NCBI GenBank assembly: GCA_004835665.1
Contig: RBKR01000020.1
Coordinates: 992,001 to 1,056,000 of the forward strand
DNA length: 64,000 bases
Direction: 5' to 3'
DNA from: Phoma sp. XZ068
Lineage: Eukaryota; Ascomycota; Dothideomycetes; Pleosporales; Didymellaceae
The notes under the pieces were generated by a model. That model searched no databases and was not told the origin of the DNA. It saw nothing but the letters and a program-made list of their open reading frames with translations. Made by a program: the position numbers and the translations under genes. Positions within the stretch are counted from its first letter, which is position 1. Each line of letters begins with the position of its first letter. This document shows positions 11,493 to 21,600 of the stretch, piece by piece.

Positions 11493-12572
11493 ATGAAATA
11501 CCGCGGAATCGTCTACGATGTTGGCCTGGACTTCAACGATACAGGAGTATTCTCCGTGGAGCCCTTCAACCCGGCCTTGGTGGAACACGACATGCGCGTT
11601 ATTGCCAATGACCTACACGCCAATGCTGTGCGTATCGAAGGAGAGGAGATCTCCCGCCTAGTGACTGCTACGCGCCTTGCTCACGCTGTGGGCCTCACTG
11701 TATTCTTCAACCCGTGGAAGATGAACGCCACGATTGAAGAGACGTGCGCCTATATGGGAGAGGCAGCGCAAGCGGCCGAAGAGCTCAGGGGTGAAGGCGT
11801 CGACCTCGTCTTTGTCGCGGGCTGCGAGTTCACCATCTTCAATAAGGGTATCTTTCCTGGCGAGACTTTCATGGAACGCGCAAAGTATCTTGGAACACAT
11901 CTTGGCGGCGACAACAACGCGTTGCATAATCCACCCCAGTCACTGAGAGACAAGTCGGTAGAGCTGAACAAAGTGCTGCGTTCTCTGGTCGACGCAGTGC
12001 GCACCTCGTTCCACGGCTTGATTACCTACTCGGCTGGCACCTGGGAGATAGTCGATTGGAGTATATTTGATATTGTGGGCATTGACTACTACCGCCGTGG
12101 TGAAAGCGAAGAGGAGTACACATCTGGCCTTGACCGTCATCGATGCAACAAGCCTCTCGTGGTCCTGGAGTTCGGATGCTGTGCTTATGAGGGTGCAGCT
12201 GCACGCGGCGATGGTGGTTTCGTCCTCCTTCAAGGCACGAATCCCGACGGCACAGGAATCTTCCAGGGCGACGTGATTCCTACTCGGAGCGAGCGAGAGC
12301 AGGCGGAGTACATTGGCACGCAGCTGGGTCTTCTTGAAAAGGCGGATGTGTACGCGGCGTTTGTGTTTGTCTTCGCTTTCCCAGCCATGCGTGCTGGCGA
12401 GGGAGCAAGGGACTTGGATATGATGAGTTTCTCACTGGTCAAGACGTGGCCGGAGAACGATGCCAGGTCGAAGAATATGCCGCCTTGGGAGAAGAAGGAG
12501 GCGTTTTGGGCGGTTAGTGAGTGCTATGGAAAGCTTGCTGCAGCTTCGGAAGATGTGTGTGGGAATGAGTAG
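11493..12572 (+). CDS. glycoside-hydrolase-like TIM-barrel protein
   Basis: Intronless, 359 residues, starting MKYRGIVYDVG. The sequence alternates strands and helices as in an (alpha/beta)8 barrel. Two acidic positions look like a clan GH-A pair: a Glu in VFVAGCEFTIF after about strand 4 and a Glu in VVLEFGCCAYEG after about strand 7. DIVGIDYYRRG matches a late barrel strand and HANAVRIEG an early one. There is no signal peptide or membrane anchor, so the protein is probably cytosolic. Substrate is unknown and the hydrolase label is only fold-level. The frame is open back to 11316, but the ATG at 11493 is preferred because the upstream 59 residues are basic and low in structure. Confidence 0.7.
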   Translation: MKYRGIVYDVGLDFNDTGVFSVEPFNPALVEHDMRVIANDLHANAVRIEGEEISRLVTATRLAHAVGLTVFFNPWKMNATIEETCAYMGEAAQAAEELRGEGVDLVFVAGCEFTIFNKGIFPGETFMERAKYLGTHLGGDNNALHNPPQSLRDKSVELNKVLRSLVDAVRTSFHGLITYSAGTWEIVDWSIFDIVGIDYYRRGESEEEYTSGLDRHRCNKPLVVLEFGCCAYEGAAARGDGGFVLLQGTNPDGTGIFQGDVIPTRSEREQAEYIGTQLGLLEKADVYAAFVFVFAFPAMRAGEGARDLDMMSFSLVKTWPENDARSKNMPPWEKKEAFWAVSECYGKLAAASEDVCGNE

Positions 12573-13313
12573 TTTCGGTTTATTCAAAAGGCATAATTCA
12601 ATTCGCACACAAGCCGCTATGTTAAGTGGAGAGGATCGCGGTAGACTATTATCCCAGACCAGTGTACATTTGAGGGAATTTTCGATCATCCGTGCTTGTA
12701 AAGTGGAATTTCACAGATTGTCTTTGCCTCTTTTCAATATTCAGCAATACCTTCGCCATGGCCCATTAGGCCTCAATCGTGGCCTCTTAGATCAGCAGAA
12801 GCTACTTTTGATTGTAACATCGTGTTATTATATCCTTAAACTGTGAACAGTGTGCCACCATACCAGATCGTTGGCTTCCCTGATAGCGTCTGACTGGCTT
12901 CGTGAGGGTTAGATACTAGTGCCGTGAGGAGTTTGTAAGCAGGCACTGTGAAGGGAGTAGATAGGCGGATGCTAGGATGGAATGGAATGGGATAAGATAA
13001 GATAGGATAAGTCTTAAGTGTCTAAAACCAAGAGGGTATATAGGGCTATTATACATGTAGCCAACGGCATGCCGATATAGTGGATAGTAAATTCCCGTGA
13101 CAGATTTTTAGTTTTAAGATATAAGTGACTGAATCTAGGTGCTGTTCGCTGCTCACCAAGGTGCTTTCTGCAGGAAGTTGTACTACTGCACTGTAGACTG
13201 GGTGGGTAATTATGATATTCTTGCTTTTATCATAAAACTTCACCCTTACTCATTGTGGCGCCAGCCATGCTTTATGAGTGCCTGTCATTCTTCCCTTCCA
13301 GAACATCAGCCTT
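12573..13313. other. intergenic with a GATA-rich patch
   Basis: A convergent spacer between the barrel gene and the minus-strand gene that ends at 13314. Bases 12991-13011 hold four overlapping GATA cores, two of them full AGATAA, the sort of site bound by AreA-type GATA factors; the position 3' of both genes makes a regulatory role doubtful. No coding frame is supported. Confidence 0.35.
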
Positions 13314-13946
13314 CTATATTGATGCTGAGAATTTCTCCTCCTCACCCATCAACCCTCCCGTCCCCTCCACTTCTTCATAAAACCTCTGCTTCCCCCCGCT
13401 CACAAACTCCTCGCACACATCCCTCCTCACCCCCTTCCACTCCCTCTCCCAAACCCGATCAAACTCCTGTTGCGTATGCGACCACGTCTTAACCGCAGGA
13501 AACCGCAGGTCCACACTCAACGCACAATACAGCGCCACCACCGCCACCATCCCACAATCCATTCTACCTCGAAAGACGGGGTTCTGACCACGACCAACGC
13601 GGATCTCAAGATCATCCACCATGCCGTACTCATCGAAGACCTCCACGACAGCGTCTACACAAGCGTTGCGAAACCATCGCGCTACATCGCCATCGCCATC
13701 GCCATCGCCATCGCCATAGCTTTCGGGGGTAGATCTGCTCGCGAAGGATAAACTCCATGCGTACGCATCGACGAGTGCTTCTGCCTCGGCGGCGCGGAAG
13801 GACATGTGGCGCATTATCCTGCGCGTTGCTAATTTGCCAGTCTGCTGCCACGCTGTGTATAGCTGCGGGAAGTTCGGCGGGTGGTGGCGAAGGGAGCCTC
13901 CGTTGCTTTTGTATTCGACATGGTCGAGATCAGCGGGAAGTGGCAT
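13314..13946 (-). CDS. hypothetical protein with a GDGDGDGD microsatellite tract
   Basis: A 210-residue frame, rich in charged and aromatic residues and with the G+C-rich codon use of neighbouring real genes. No family recognised. An acidic GD repeat (about residues 77-86) is encoded by a GCCATC hexanucleotide array near 13686-13722. The 5' end is uncertain: in the same frame a good start lies at 14219 (MPTPQQWLSSF), but a TAG interrupts the two parts near 14004, and between them a different frame (14083 downward, MCFIDCFDQENLAEIEAF) looks protein-like. Either an intron with weak signals or two compensating frameshifts could link them; I could not choose. Only the safe part is given here. Confidence 0.45.
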   Translation of the reverse strand: MPLPADLDHVEYKSNGGSLRHHPPNFPQLYTAWQQTGKLATRRIMRHMSFRAAEAEALVDAYAWSLSFASRSTPESYGDGDGDGDGDVARWFRNACVDAVVEVFDEYGMVDDLEIRVGRGQNPVFRGRMDCGMVAVVALYCALSVDLRFPAVKTWSHTQQEFDRVWEREWKGVRRDVCEEFVSGGKQRFYEEVEGTGGLMGEEEKFSASI

Positions 13947-15088
13947 GTTGGTTCTGATGCTGTTGGGGTGCAGCGAGGGGTTTGGTTGGGCGGGAGTGTG
14001 TGTTGTCTAGGGAGGGGAGACTGGGACAGGAAGGCTTCGATCTCGGCGAGGTTTTCTTGGTCGAAGCAGTCTATGAAGCACATTTTCGGCGGGTGCGTCG
14101 TTGTTTAATGTTTCTGTGGGAGTGTAGATTTGAGGAGTAGATTGGCCAGTGGTTTTGAATAGTCGGGGAAGTGGTTGTGTGGTACCGAAGCTGCTGAGCC
14201 ATTGCTGAGGCGTTGGCATAATCTAGACATGACATAACATCAGCAAGGAATGAAAAAAGTCCATGATGCGACCTGGTGAGGATGCTTTACGACAGGCTGT
14301 GCCCCTAAAGCCTCGTTACTTTAGAGCGATACATCAACGGTATAAGGGTGGACAAAGACAAGGTTTAAGATAGGACTAGCAGGACTTGCAAGCTTACACC
14401 CACCGTCTACCGCGGATTAGCAATTAACTTTGAGAGAAGCACTCCCCGTAAACCGTAAGCGGCACCTAGCACTCGCCTATTTCATCAACTACAGGTTTAT
14501 CACGGGTACCCTGCCACCCTATAGATCGTGCTTTACCGGCCAGATACGCTTAGAAAATTAACGGCGGGAGTGCCGTATGCCCGGTCTGGCAAACTAGGAT
14601 TATCTTTAGTACGCTGAAGATGATGGAAGATTCTTGATCGATCCGCCTCCTGTTCGCACAACTGCGTCCTTGTGATGGTATACTAGTCTTTGAAGCATGC
14701 TACTGTTGACTGACAAGACAGCAAAGGTGAAGGGAACGTTGCTGAACGGAATTGCGGATTCACAAAGTGTGGCGGTTGGAGTTTCAGAGTCTTGTTCATG
14801 CATTGTGTGCATGACCTGCCAGCTGGTTTGACCACGCTTTCCATATTCATTTTGCTGATCACGACTTTTTGAAACCGACGTGGCCCGTAAGCATGCACTA
14901 TAAGGCTGCCAAACTTCTGCGCCACTGTGATCATGATGCTGATCGTATTCTACTGTTGAGACCTCTTCTTCAACTCTTTTGGAACAGTATAAAAGGTAAA
15001 AGTAATATCATTGGGTATCAAGCGCACTTCACCCTCCACAATCTCCATCTCCACATCCACCCTTCTATCGATCCGCCACAATCTCCAC
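13947..15088. other. uncertain 5' part of the previous gene, then intergenic
   Basis: 13947-14219 may carry a first exon of the minus-strand gene (see that entry). From 14220 on, no supported gene: the 14300-14620 stretch reads as short, stop-rich frames on both strands. From about 15000 the sequence is the C-rich 3' flank of SWC5. Confidence 0.35.
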
Positions 15089-16078
15089 CTATGCCCCAGC
15101 AACCCTCCCCCTCCTCCCCTCCTCCTCCCGCCTCGCCTCCACGCCCTCCAAAAACTCCCTCCTCGCCATGTAATTCCCCTTACTCTTGCCATGCTCTTGT
15201 AACTCGTCCGCAATACCTTCTTTATCCACAAACCCGGTCCAGTCCATGCGGCTCTTGTCTACGACATTGAGTTTTGTCGCTTTCTCCTTCGGAACGTCTT
15301 CAGTAGGCGGGGCGAGAGGAATGAGGGATTTGCGGGGATAGGAGAGTTGGTGTTCGGGAGCGAGGGCGCGGACGTAGCCTGTTGGGTTGGGGTCGAAGCG
15401 GGAGGGTCGTTTTAATGGTCGACGGATGTGGGAATCTGCGGATTTTGGAGTTGGTGTTGGGGCTTCGACGTCTGCAGGCTTGGGGGTGGTGGATGGGGTC
15501 CAGCCGTCGGCGGTGTAGGTGGCGAGTTGAGAGCGGGGGATTTGTTTCTCCTCGGTTGTGGTTTGCCCGGCGAAGAGGAAGGATTTGGTGAGTGTGACGA
15601 GTTCCTCGTCGACGGGGGCGGCGGGGGTTTGCGAGACTGCTGGGGCGGGTTCGTGTGTGGGCTCGTCGAGGGTGGGCTCGATGGGACGTAATGGGGCGGC
15701 GGTCATTTGCGCCCATAGGGCGTCGACGTCGACGGTCGCGCCGTCGGTCCTCGCCAGCGGTTTCCGCTCTTTCGTCTCGACTGCGCGCTGTGCACGCGTT
15801 TTGATGAGGGCACCGTCGTCGTCGGAGAGGTCGTCATTGCGGCCCCTCTTCCGCTTCTTGGCTTTCTTCTTGCGCGCGGCTTCTATTGTGACCTCGTCGC
15901 CCGAGTCGAGTCCGTCGTCGGCTTTCCGCTTGCCCTTGGGCTCTGTCGGTGCGTCTTCATCTGACGAGCTCGGGGCGTCGTCGGCGGGGGCGTCGTCGGG
16001 GTTGAAGTCTTCGTCGTCGGACTCGTGATACGGCACTTCGGGCTCGTCGTCGTCGTCTCCGTATGTCTTGGGCGCCAT
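15089..16078 (-). CDS. SWC5: SWR1-complex subunit Swc5 (BCNT-domain protein)
   Basis: Intronless, 329 residues. Swc5 is a subunit of the SWR1 chromatin remodeler that exchanges H2A for H2A.Z; it works in the nucleus. The N-terminal third is very acidic (DDDDEPEVPYHESDDEDF), as in the H2A-H2B-binding DEF/Y region of the family, followed by a Lys-rich stretch (KKKAKKRKRG, a likely nuclear signal). The C-terminal 80 residues are the BCNT domain, with KLNVVDKSRMDWTGFV, DEL..HGKSKGNYMARREFL and the Arg/Glu-rich end. The ATG at 16078 is chosen over a 27-residue upstream extension because family members begin with the acidic region. Its start faces that of the next gene, 314 bases away. Confidence 0.88.
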   Translation of the reverse strand: MAPKTYGDDDDEPEVPYHESDDEDFNPDDAPADDAPSSSDEDAPTEPKGKRKADDGLDSGDEVTIEAARKKKAKKRKRGRNDDLSDDDGALIKTRAQRAVETKERKPLARTDGATVDVDALWAQMTAAPLRPIEPTLDEPTHEPAPAVSQTPAAPVDEELVTLTKSFLFAGQTTTEEKQIPRSQLATYTADGWTPSTTPKPADVEAPTPTPKSADSHIRRPLKRPSRFDPNPTGYVRALAPEHQLSYPRKSLIPLAPPTEDVPKEKATKLNVVDKSRMDWTGFVDKEGIADELQEHGKSKGNYMARREFLEGVEARREEEGRRGRVAGA

Positions 16079-16392
16079 GGCGGATGTTGAAGATACGGAG
16101 GTAATCTTGAAGTCGCTTGAACATGTACGAATGTTCCGGAAGTCGCGTAAGTTGTGCATGGACGCGAAGACAGGGCGGGCTAGCGCGACAGGGATGCAGC
16201 TGTGGTATTGTCGACGTCAGCGGGGCTACCTCATAGGCGCGTCGCATTCATAACAAGGCGCCCTTGTTGTGTACAATGTCACCAACCCCGACGAGGCCAT
16301 AGCTGAAGACCAAGAAGCGTGCACTGAAGATACAGGCGTGGACATAGAACGACACCAAGACACCAACCTCGTCAGGACAAGCACGCACCAAC
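16079..16392. promoter_or_regulatory. shared divergent promoter region
   Basis: 314-base spacer between the SWC5 start (minus) and the membrane-protein start (plus). It is the only room for both promoters. No specific element could be assigned. Confidence 0.5.
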
Positions 16393-18111
16393 ATGGCGCC
16401 CGTCGAGACCGACGCTGCCTCGCGCAGCAACAACACGCCCATCCTGCTCTTTGGCGGCCAGACGCTGCTCGTCGCCGGCCTCACTGCCCACGTCCTGCTC
16501 ACCACGCGCCGCGCCGCCCAAGCCCTGCCGCCGTCGACCCGCACGCGCGCCCAGAACGACGTCCGCCGCCGCCATGCCCGCGTCTTCGCGGCCATTGCGC
16601 TGTTGTCGCTCGCGAGCGTCACCACCTTCTCCGTCGTCTGGCGCGTCATCTCGTACGTGCAGTGGGCCGAGCTGGGCAACCGGCCCACGCCCGGCAGCCT
16701 GTGGCTGGGCTGGTACGGCACCGGCGAGGACGGCATCGGCAACTGGCACCTGGGCGACTGGCTCAAGGACGTCGACCTGGTCGCCGAGTCGGACGCCGTG
16801 TCGCTGCTCAGGCCGGAGGGCTTCTACTACACCGCCCAGCACTTTGTCGGCCTGCTCGCCAGCGCCATCTTCATCGGCGTCGAGGGCCACCGCCGCAACC
16901 TGTCGCCGTGGACCATTGCCTCCTTTGTCACCCTCGGCGCGTTTGGCAGTCTGGGCTACGCGCTCAGCCTCTTCTTCGTCACCATCCTCTACACGCCCCT
17001 GACCCTGCACAGCAAGGACACCCCGCTGCACGACGCCCTCTTCACGCCCCGGCCCGCCGTCTACTGGACGCCCATTGTGTCGTCACTGCTGCTCCTCAAC
17101 GAGCTGCCCAAGCTGCTCGTCCACGGCGACACCTTCCGCCTCGTGCGCGTCGGCTACATCCTCACTCCGCTCTTCCTCGCCTTCGCCCCGCAAATCACCC
17201 CCGTCGCCCTGGGCATGTCGCACCCGACCAAGGCCCATGCCCACCGCTCGTATGCCACGGTATTCCACTTCCTCTCCATCGTCGCCTTTGTCTTCTACGC
17301 CCGCGTCTTCTACCTCAACATGCGCGATGCCGTCCCCGCGCCGACGCCAATCTGGGACATCTTCGCCAACGCTATTGGTAGGGACACCTCGCGCACGAAC
17401 CGCCTGCTGCAGGGCGTCGGTGCCGTAACCCGCAGGCTGAGCAAGATCTCGCGCCACCCCGCGCTGAGCGTGACATCGCTGGACGTCTTATTCACTGGCC
17501 TCTCCCTCCTCACATGGACATTCACGCGCGATCTCGACGTCGAAGCCCTGCTGGACAGCAGTATCCTCTCCTTCCTCGTCCCGCGGCACAGACAGCACAT
17601 CCGCTTCTTCGAGCCGCTCATCACCAAACTCGACGCTGCAACCAACCTCTCCGACCCCACGGATATAATCCCCACCACCACCCCCAAGAAACGCGGCCGC
17701 AAGACCAACGCCGAGAAAGAGAAAGAAAAGGCGGCAGCAGCAGCAGCAGCACCTCCCTCCCCCGAGTCCTCCCGCTCCGGACCCCGCGCCCGCCGCTCCA
17801 CCCGCCGCGCCGCCCTCTCAGCCTTCGACTCCGCCGTAGAAACAGCAACAGGTTCAAAAACCCCCTCAAGTCAAAACATCCACGACTTCCCCACCAACCA
17901 CGACTCCGACCCAGACTCAGATGCAGACTTTATCCCCGATGAGCTCACGCATGCTGCGCTCCAGCAGACGGAATCTGATGGCGCCGTGTCAGATGACTAC
18001 GGGGAGGCTGCCGAGTCGACTGGGTTGGCCGTGTTTTTGGCCTTCCTGGGGGGACTGGGGGGGTTGGCGAGTGCCGTTTTGGGGGCAGAGGTTGCGGGGC
18101 CTGAGGAGTGA
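16393..18111 (+). CDS. multi-pass membrane protein of unknown function
   Basis: Intronless, 572 residues, strongly G+C-rich. About seven or eight hydrophobic segments fill residues 17-380 (for example ILLFGGQTLLVAGLTAHVLL, VFAAIALLSLASVTTFSVV, FLSIVAFVFYARVFYL). Then a hydrophilic tail of about 170 residues contains a basic AT-hook-like patch (KKRGRKTN), an Ala run and an Asp/Ser-rich acidic section. The last 30 residues are again hydrophobic and Gly-rich, so a further membrane segment is possible. No family recognised. ATG lies in a CACCAACATGGC context. Which membrane it sits in is not shown. Confidence 0.75.
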   Translation: MAPVETDAASRSNNTPILLFGGQTLLVAGLTAHVLLTTRRAAQALPPSTRTRAQNDVRRRHARVFAAIALLSLASVTTFSVVWRVISYVQWAELGNRPTPGSLWLGWYGTGEDGIGNWHLGDWLKDVDLVAESDAVSLLRPEGFYYTAQHFVGLLASAIFIGVEGHRRNLSPWTIASFVTLGAFGSLGYALSLFFVTILYTPLTLHSKDTPLHDALFTPRPAVYWTPIVSSLLLLNELPKLLVHGDTFRLVRVGYILTPLFLAFAPQITPVALGMSHPTKAHAHRSYATVFHFLSIVAFVFYARVFYLNMRDAVPAPTPIWDIFANAIGRDTSRTNRLLQGVGAVTRRLSKISRHPALSVTSLDVLFTGLSLLTWTFTRDLDVEALLDSSILSFLVPRHRQHIRFFEPLITKLDAATNLSDPTDIIPTTTPKKRGRKTNAEKEKEKAAAAAAAPPSPESSRSGPRARRSTRRAALSAFDSAVETATGSKTPSSQNIHDFPTNHDSDPDSDADFIPDELTHAALQQTESDGAVSDDYGEAAESTGLAVFLAFLGGLGGLASAVLGAEVAGPEE

Positions 18112-18629
18112 ATACCTAACTAGTATTACTGTTACTGTGCTGGAGATGGGTGGAGATGGTATGGGATGGGGATGGGAGGCGTTGGTAGGTCTGGGATTCT
18201 TTATTTTTATTGGTTCTTGAATTTTAGGCGTGTTTGGGCGGTTGGTTGGTACGATGGATACGGAGGGATACGATACGATACCATGATCTGACGTCTGTAA
18301 GTTTGTTTAAGATGGCGTTCGAATAATGTCAATGGCAATGGGGAATGGGATGGGTCATGATTCGTTATGCTATGCTATGCTAGGAAATACCGGAATGCGT
18401 CTTCTTACCTGTGGCTTCTTGACTTTATCTGCCTGTCTTTGCGTCTACTATCCGTCTTCTTGCGTCTATGTGCAGTCACACTCGCTGTCTTTCGACCCTC
18501 TCCACATGCATGGTAGCCCGTCAGTGTCATGTGAGTTGATGTGCTTGATACAGCCAACCCGTACTTCCAATAATCAGCCATGAAAGAACGTCAGTCAACC
18601 ATAACGTACCTCAACACCCGCACGCTAGA
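18112..18629. other. convergent 3' spacer
   Basis: Lies between two genes that end toward each other (membrane protein on plus, RdRP on minus), so it should hold both polyadenylation regions. T-rich and TATGCTATGC-type short repeats near 18365-18385. No gene seen. Confidence 0.45.
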
Positions 18630-21600
18630 CTACAATACCCGCTCCAGCTCACTCCCACCCTCACCCTCATCTTCATCCTCCTCCGCCTCGTCATCCTGCG
18701 CCGGCGCCCGGATGGGCTTCGGCTTCATATTCGCCCGGATATCTGCGATGATGCATCTCGTCCGAGGGTAGGTCTCAGCCTTGATCTTCGCGAGTTCGTC
18801 GCCCGCCATCTGGAAAACAAACGTCTGCGCGTTCGCATGCCGTAGCTTGGCGTAGAGAATCGAAGCCCGGAGTTTATCCCAGAGACAAGCGTCTTGTCGC
18901 AGCGACGGCTGCAGCCAGGTCTTGATACCTGAATGGTCCGTCTGTGAAGGCATGATGGCGAGGAAGCGAGGGTAGAGATCGTCAACTACCTTGGCGTAGT
19001 CGACTTTCTTGCCTGAGTCTCCGAGATGAGTCAATTCGTTCCATCTGTTGTAGAGCGATTGCATCTCCGTCTTTACCCTGCACAGTTCCGCGTCCACCGC
19101 TGTATCGTTGAGACTGACCAACACGTCGTGTGGATACAGCAAGTCTCTATCATCCTCTGTTGCGGAGGAGAGGAGCTTCTGCACCTCCTTCATGGTCTCC
19201 ACGTTGTGGCCTCTCACAACCTCGAAATACAAGTAGTCAATAATGTGATCCTTTTTGTAAATGTACGTTTCCTCCTTCTTCTTTTGCACGTCCGGCCAGT
19301 CCTTGGCCGCTGCACACGCGTCCATGGCCAATTTGTAGGCTGGTTGCTTGGGATCTCCAACACATCTCAATTTCTTGCGGAGATCCGTCCAGCCTGCGGA
19401 AGTAAGCGTATACCCTTGCTTCGCTGCATCAACGAGCAGGTCGTGCACGTCGCTCAAACAGTCCAATGTAGCTGATGACAGACAATTCTCCTTGTACGAC
19501 AGCTTGTCTTGGAATGTCGTGACAATTCCGAGCAGTGACGGGGTGCTCCTGAACTGCAAAGCTTTCTGTAAGAACTCGTCGAAGCTCGAAGCATCATTGA
19601 CATCAAGCCGAATATCTTCGAGCTTCTCACTGTTGACCTCGATGCCATACTGTTCCGGGTCTGGATCATCCACTGGTGCTGGAGCATTCTGGAAAGGCTC
19701 AACGAGTTTATCGTCCCAGCACAGCCAGAAAATATCACCGTCGTAGTCACCGCCCTGTAGCTTTCCAGCGAGCGGGTGTTGCCCGCTGGAAGGAAACACC
19801 ACAACGTCGACTAGATGGGAAAGGTCTTGGTGGAGCACAGCTCGTACTTTCTGCATGTCAGATCGACGGATGGCAGGTTGCCGTGCGACGAGAAGCTTAT
19901 GGCCGTTGAGGTTCAGGTATTTTTCGTCAGTCAGCTCATCGACGAAAGAGGACGAGAACTGGATGTGCACTTCTCCCGGTTGCAACACCCCCAATGGATC
20001 TGCGACTCCGTACAGGTGCGTTGCCTTCCCAAGAGGCGTCTTCAGCTTTGCTTCCTGAAGAAGGTGCTGTGTCGATACAAAGCGTAAAACCATGTTAGCT
20101 AGGTATTGTTGCTCTAGAGGCGAAAAACCTGATTCGAGTAGGAGCTTGATCCTCTCCCCCCATGCTACAGGCAAGGCTCCTTGCCAAGGCATGTCTGAAC
20201 CATCGTTGAATCCTGAGCTGTTTTTGTGGATATATTCGTATAGCTTCACCGGACTAACCAATCTTTCCAAGAGGTCCCTTCTGCCAGCGTCGAGACGCTC
20301 CTTCATATAGTCAGCAATGACATCCCTTGGCACACCCCTGTCGGCCATGATGGGGATAAACGAGATATGAAGGTCGGCGGGAGTTGGCGCTGAGCTAAAT
20401 CTCAAGACTTCAAAAGTAAGACGCAGACGGTCGTAGGTGAGTTCCGAGTCATCTTCTGGGGGTGCTTTGAACTTGAGTTGGCTCGTGCTTATCTCAATCC
20501 AGATTGCAAGATGTTCGGGGTCCTTTGTGAAGGACTCAGCGCTGATCATCCAGAGGCCTTTCGCTCCTCCAATGCGTCCCTGAAAGGCGCTTGGTAGAGG
20601 GCCAGTAATTCCCCAGGTCTTCTTGTAAAGCCTCCAGATCTCGAGCGCGGCACCAACTGAGAGAACAGAACACCCATCGTTCATAACTTTAGGACTTGTT
20701 ACGTGTCCCCACTGCAAGCGAGGATCGTTGAACTCGGTGGCTTCGGTATCATCGTTTGGAGACTTATCTGGGACAGGCCTGATCTGGCCCGGTTTGAAGA
20801 CAAGAGTAGGTGTTGTCCTCGAGAGTCCTAGATCCAAACGGGAAAAAGCCTTGCAAGTGTTCTGGTTCAAGTTCGGGGCAACCGGGAAGAACCAGTTGAC
20901 CATTTCTCCAACAGAGTACCGATCAATACCAGGGCCTTCCGTAGCAAAGAGCACGATACGGTGGCTGTGAGTCACTTCTGAATGCCGGCCCTTTGGCTTC
21001 GCTCTCTTCAAAGGCTCAATGTGGAAGACCCTCCATTTGCGACACAAGAACGTATGTTCTCTGTTAAGCCATTCCTTCCAGTAGTCACTAATCTGCTTCA
21101 GGTCGTCTTGGGTACCACCAGCCCAGCCCTTGACACCCAGGTCAGGCACATTTAGATACAGGAAGCGATCAGTTCCAAACTTGCGCTGAAAGCGACATGA
21201 CTTTTCTGGCAGTATTGGATGTAAGTTGAGTTGGAAGATGGACCCTGATTTCTTGCTACGCAGGTTGAGCTGTCCCTTGAACGTGAAGCCATCGAGGCTA
21301 CGCTTCGCATTCAACCATAATCGGCGTGAGTCTTTGGGTTTGATATGCGTAACTTTTGGATGTTCTTGAAGAGACGTCCAGAATGCTTCCGGATCAGTGC
21401 TTACCGATTCAACATTAATTTTATTAATAAGCTCCGCGAGAGGTATAGAGCGCTCCAAGGCGACGCGCTGACAGATGAAGAGAATAAAGTACGGTAATCC
21501 CCGCGCGTCAGGTTCGGGGTCTTTCACGAACAAATTCTCCTTTACAATTTCTCGAATGTGGTACGCAACCTTGGACGGCGATTCCGCGGGGGTAATTTCT

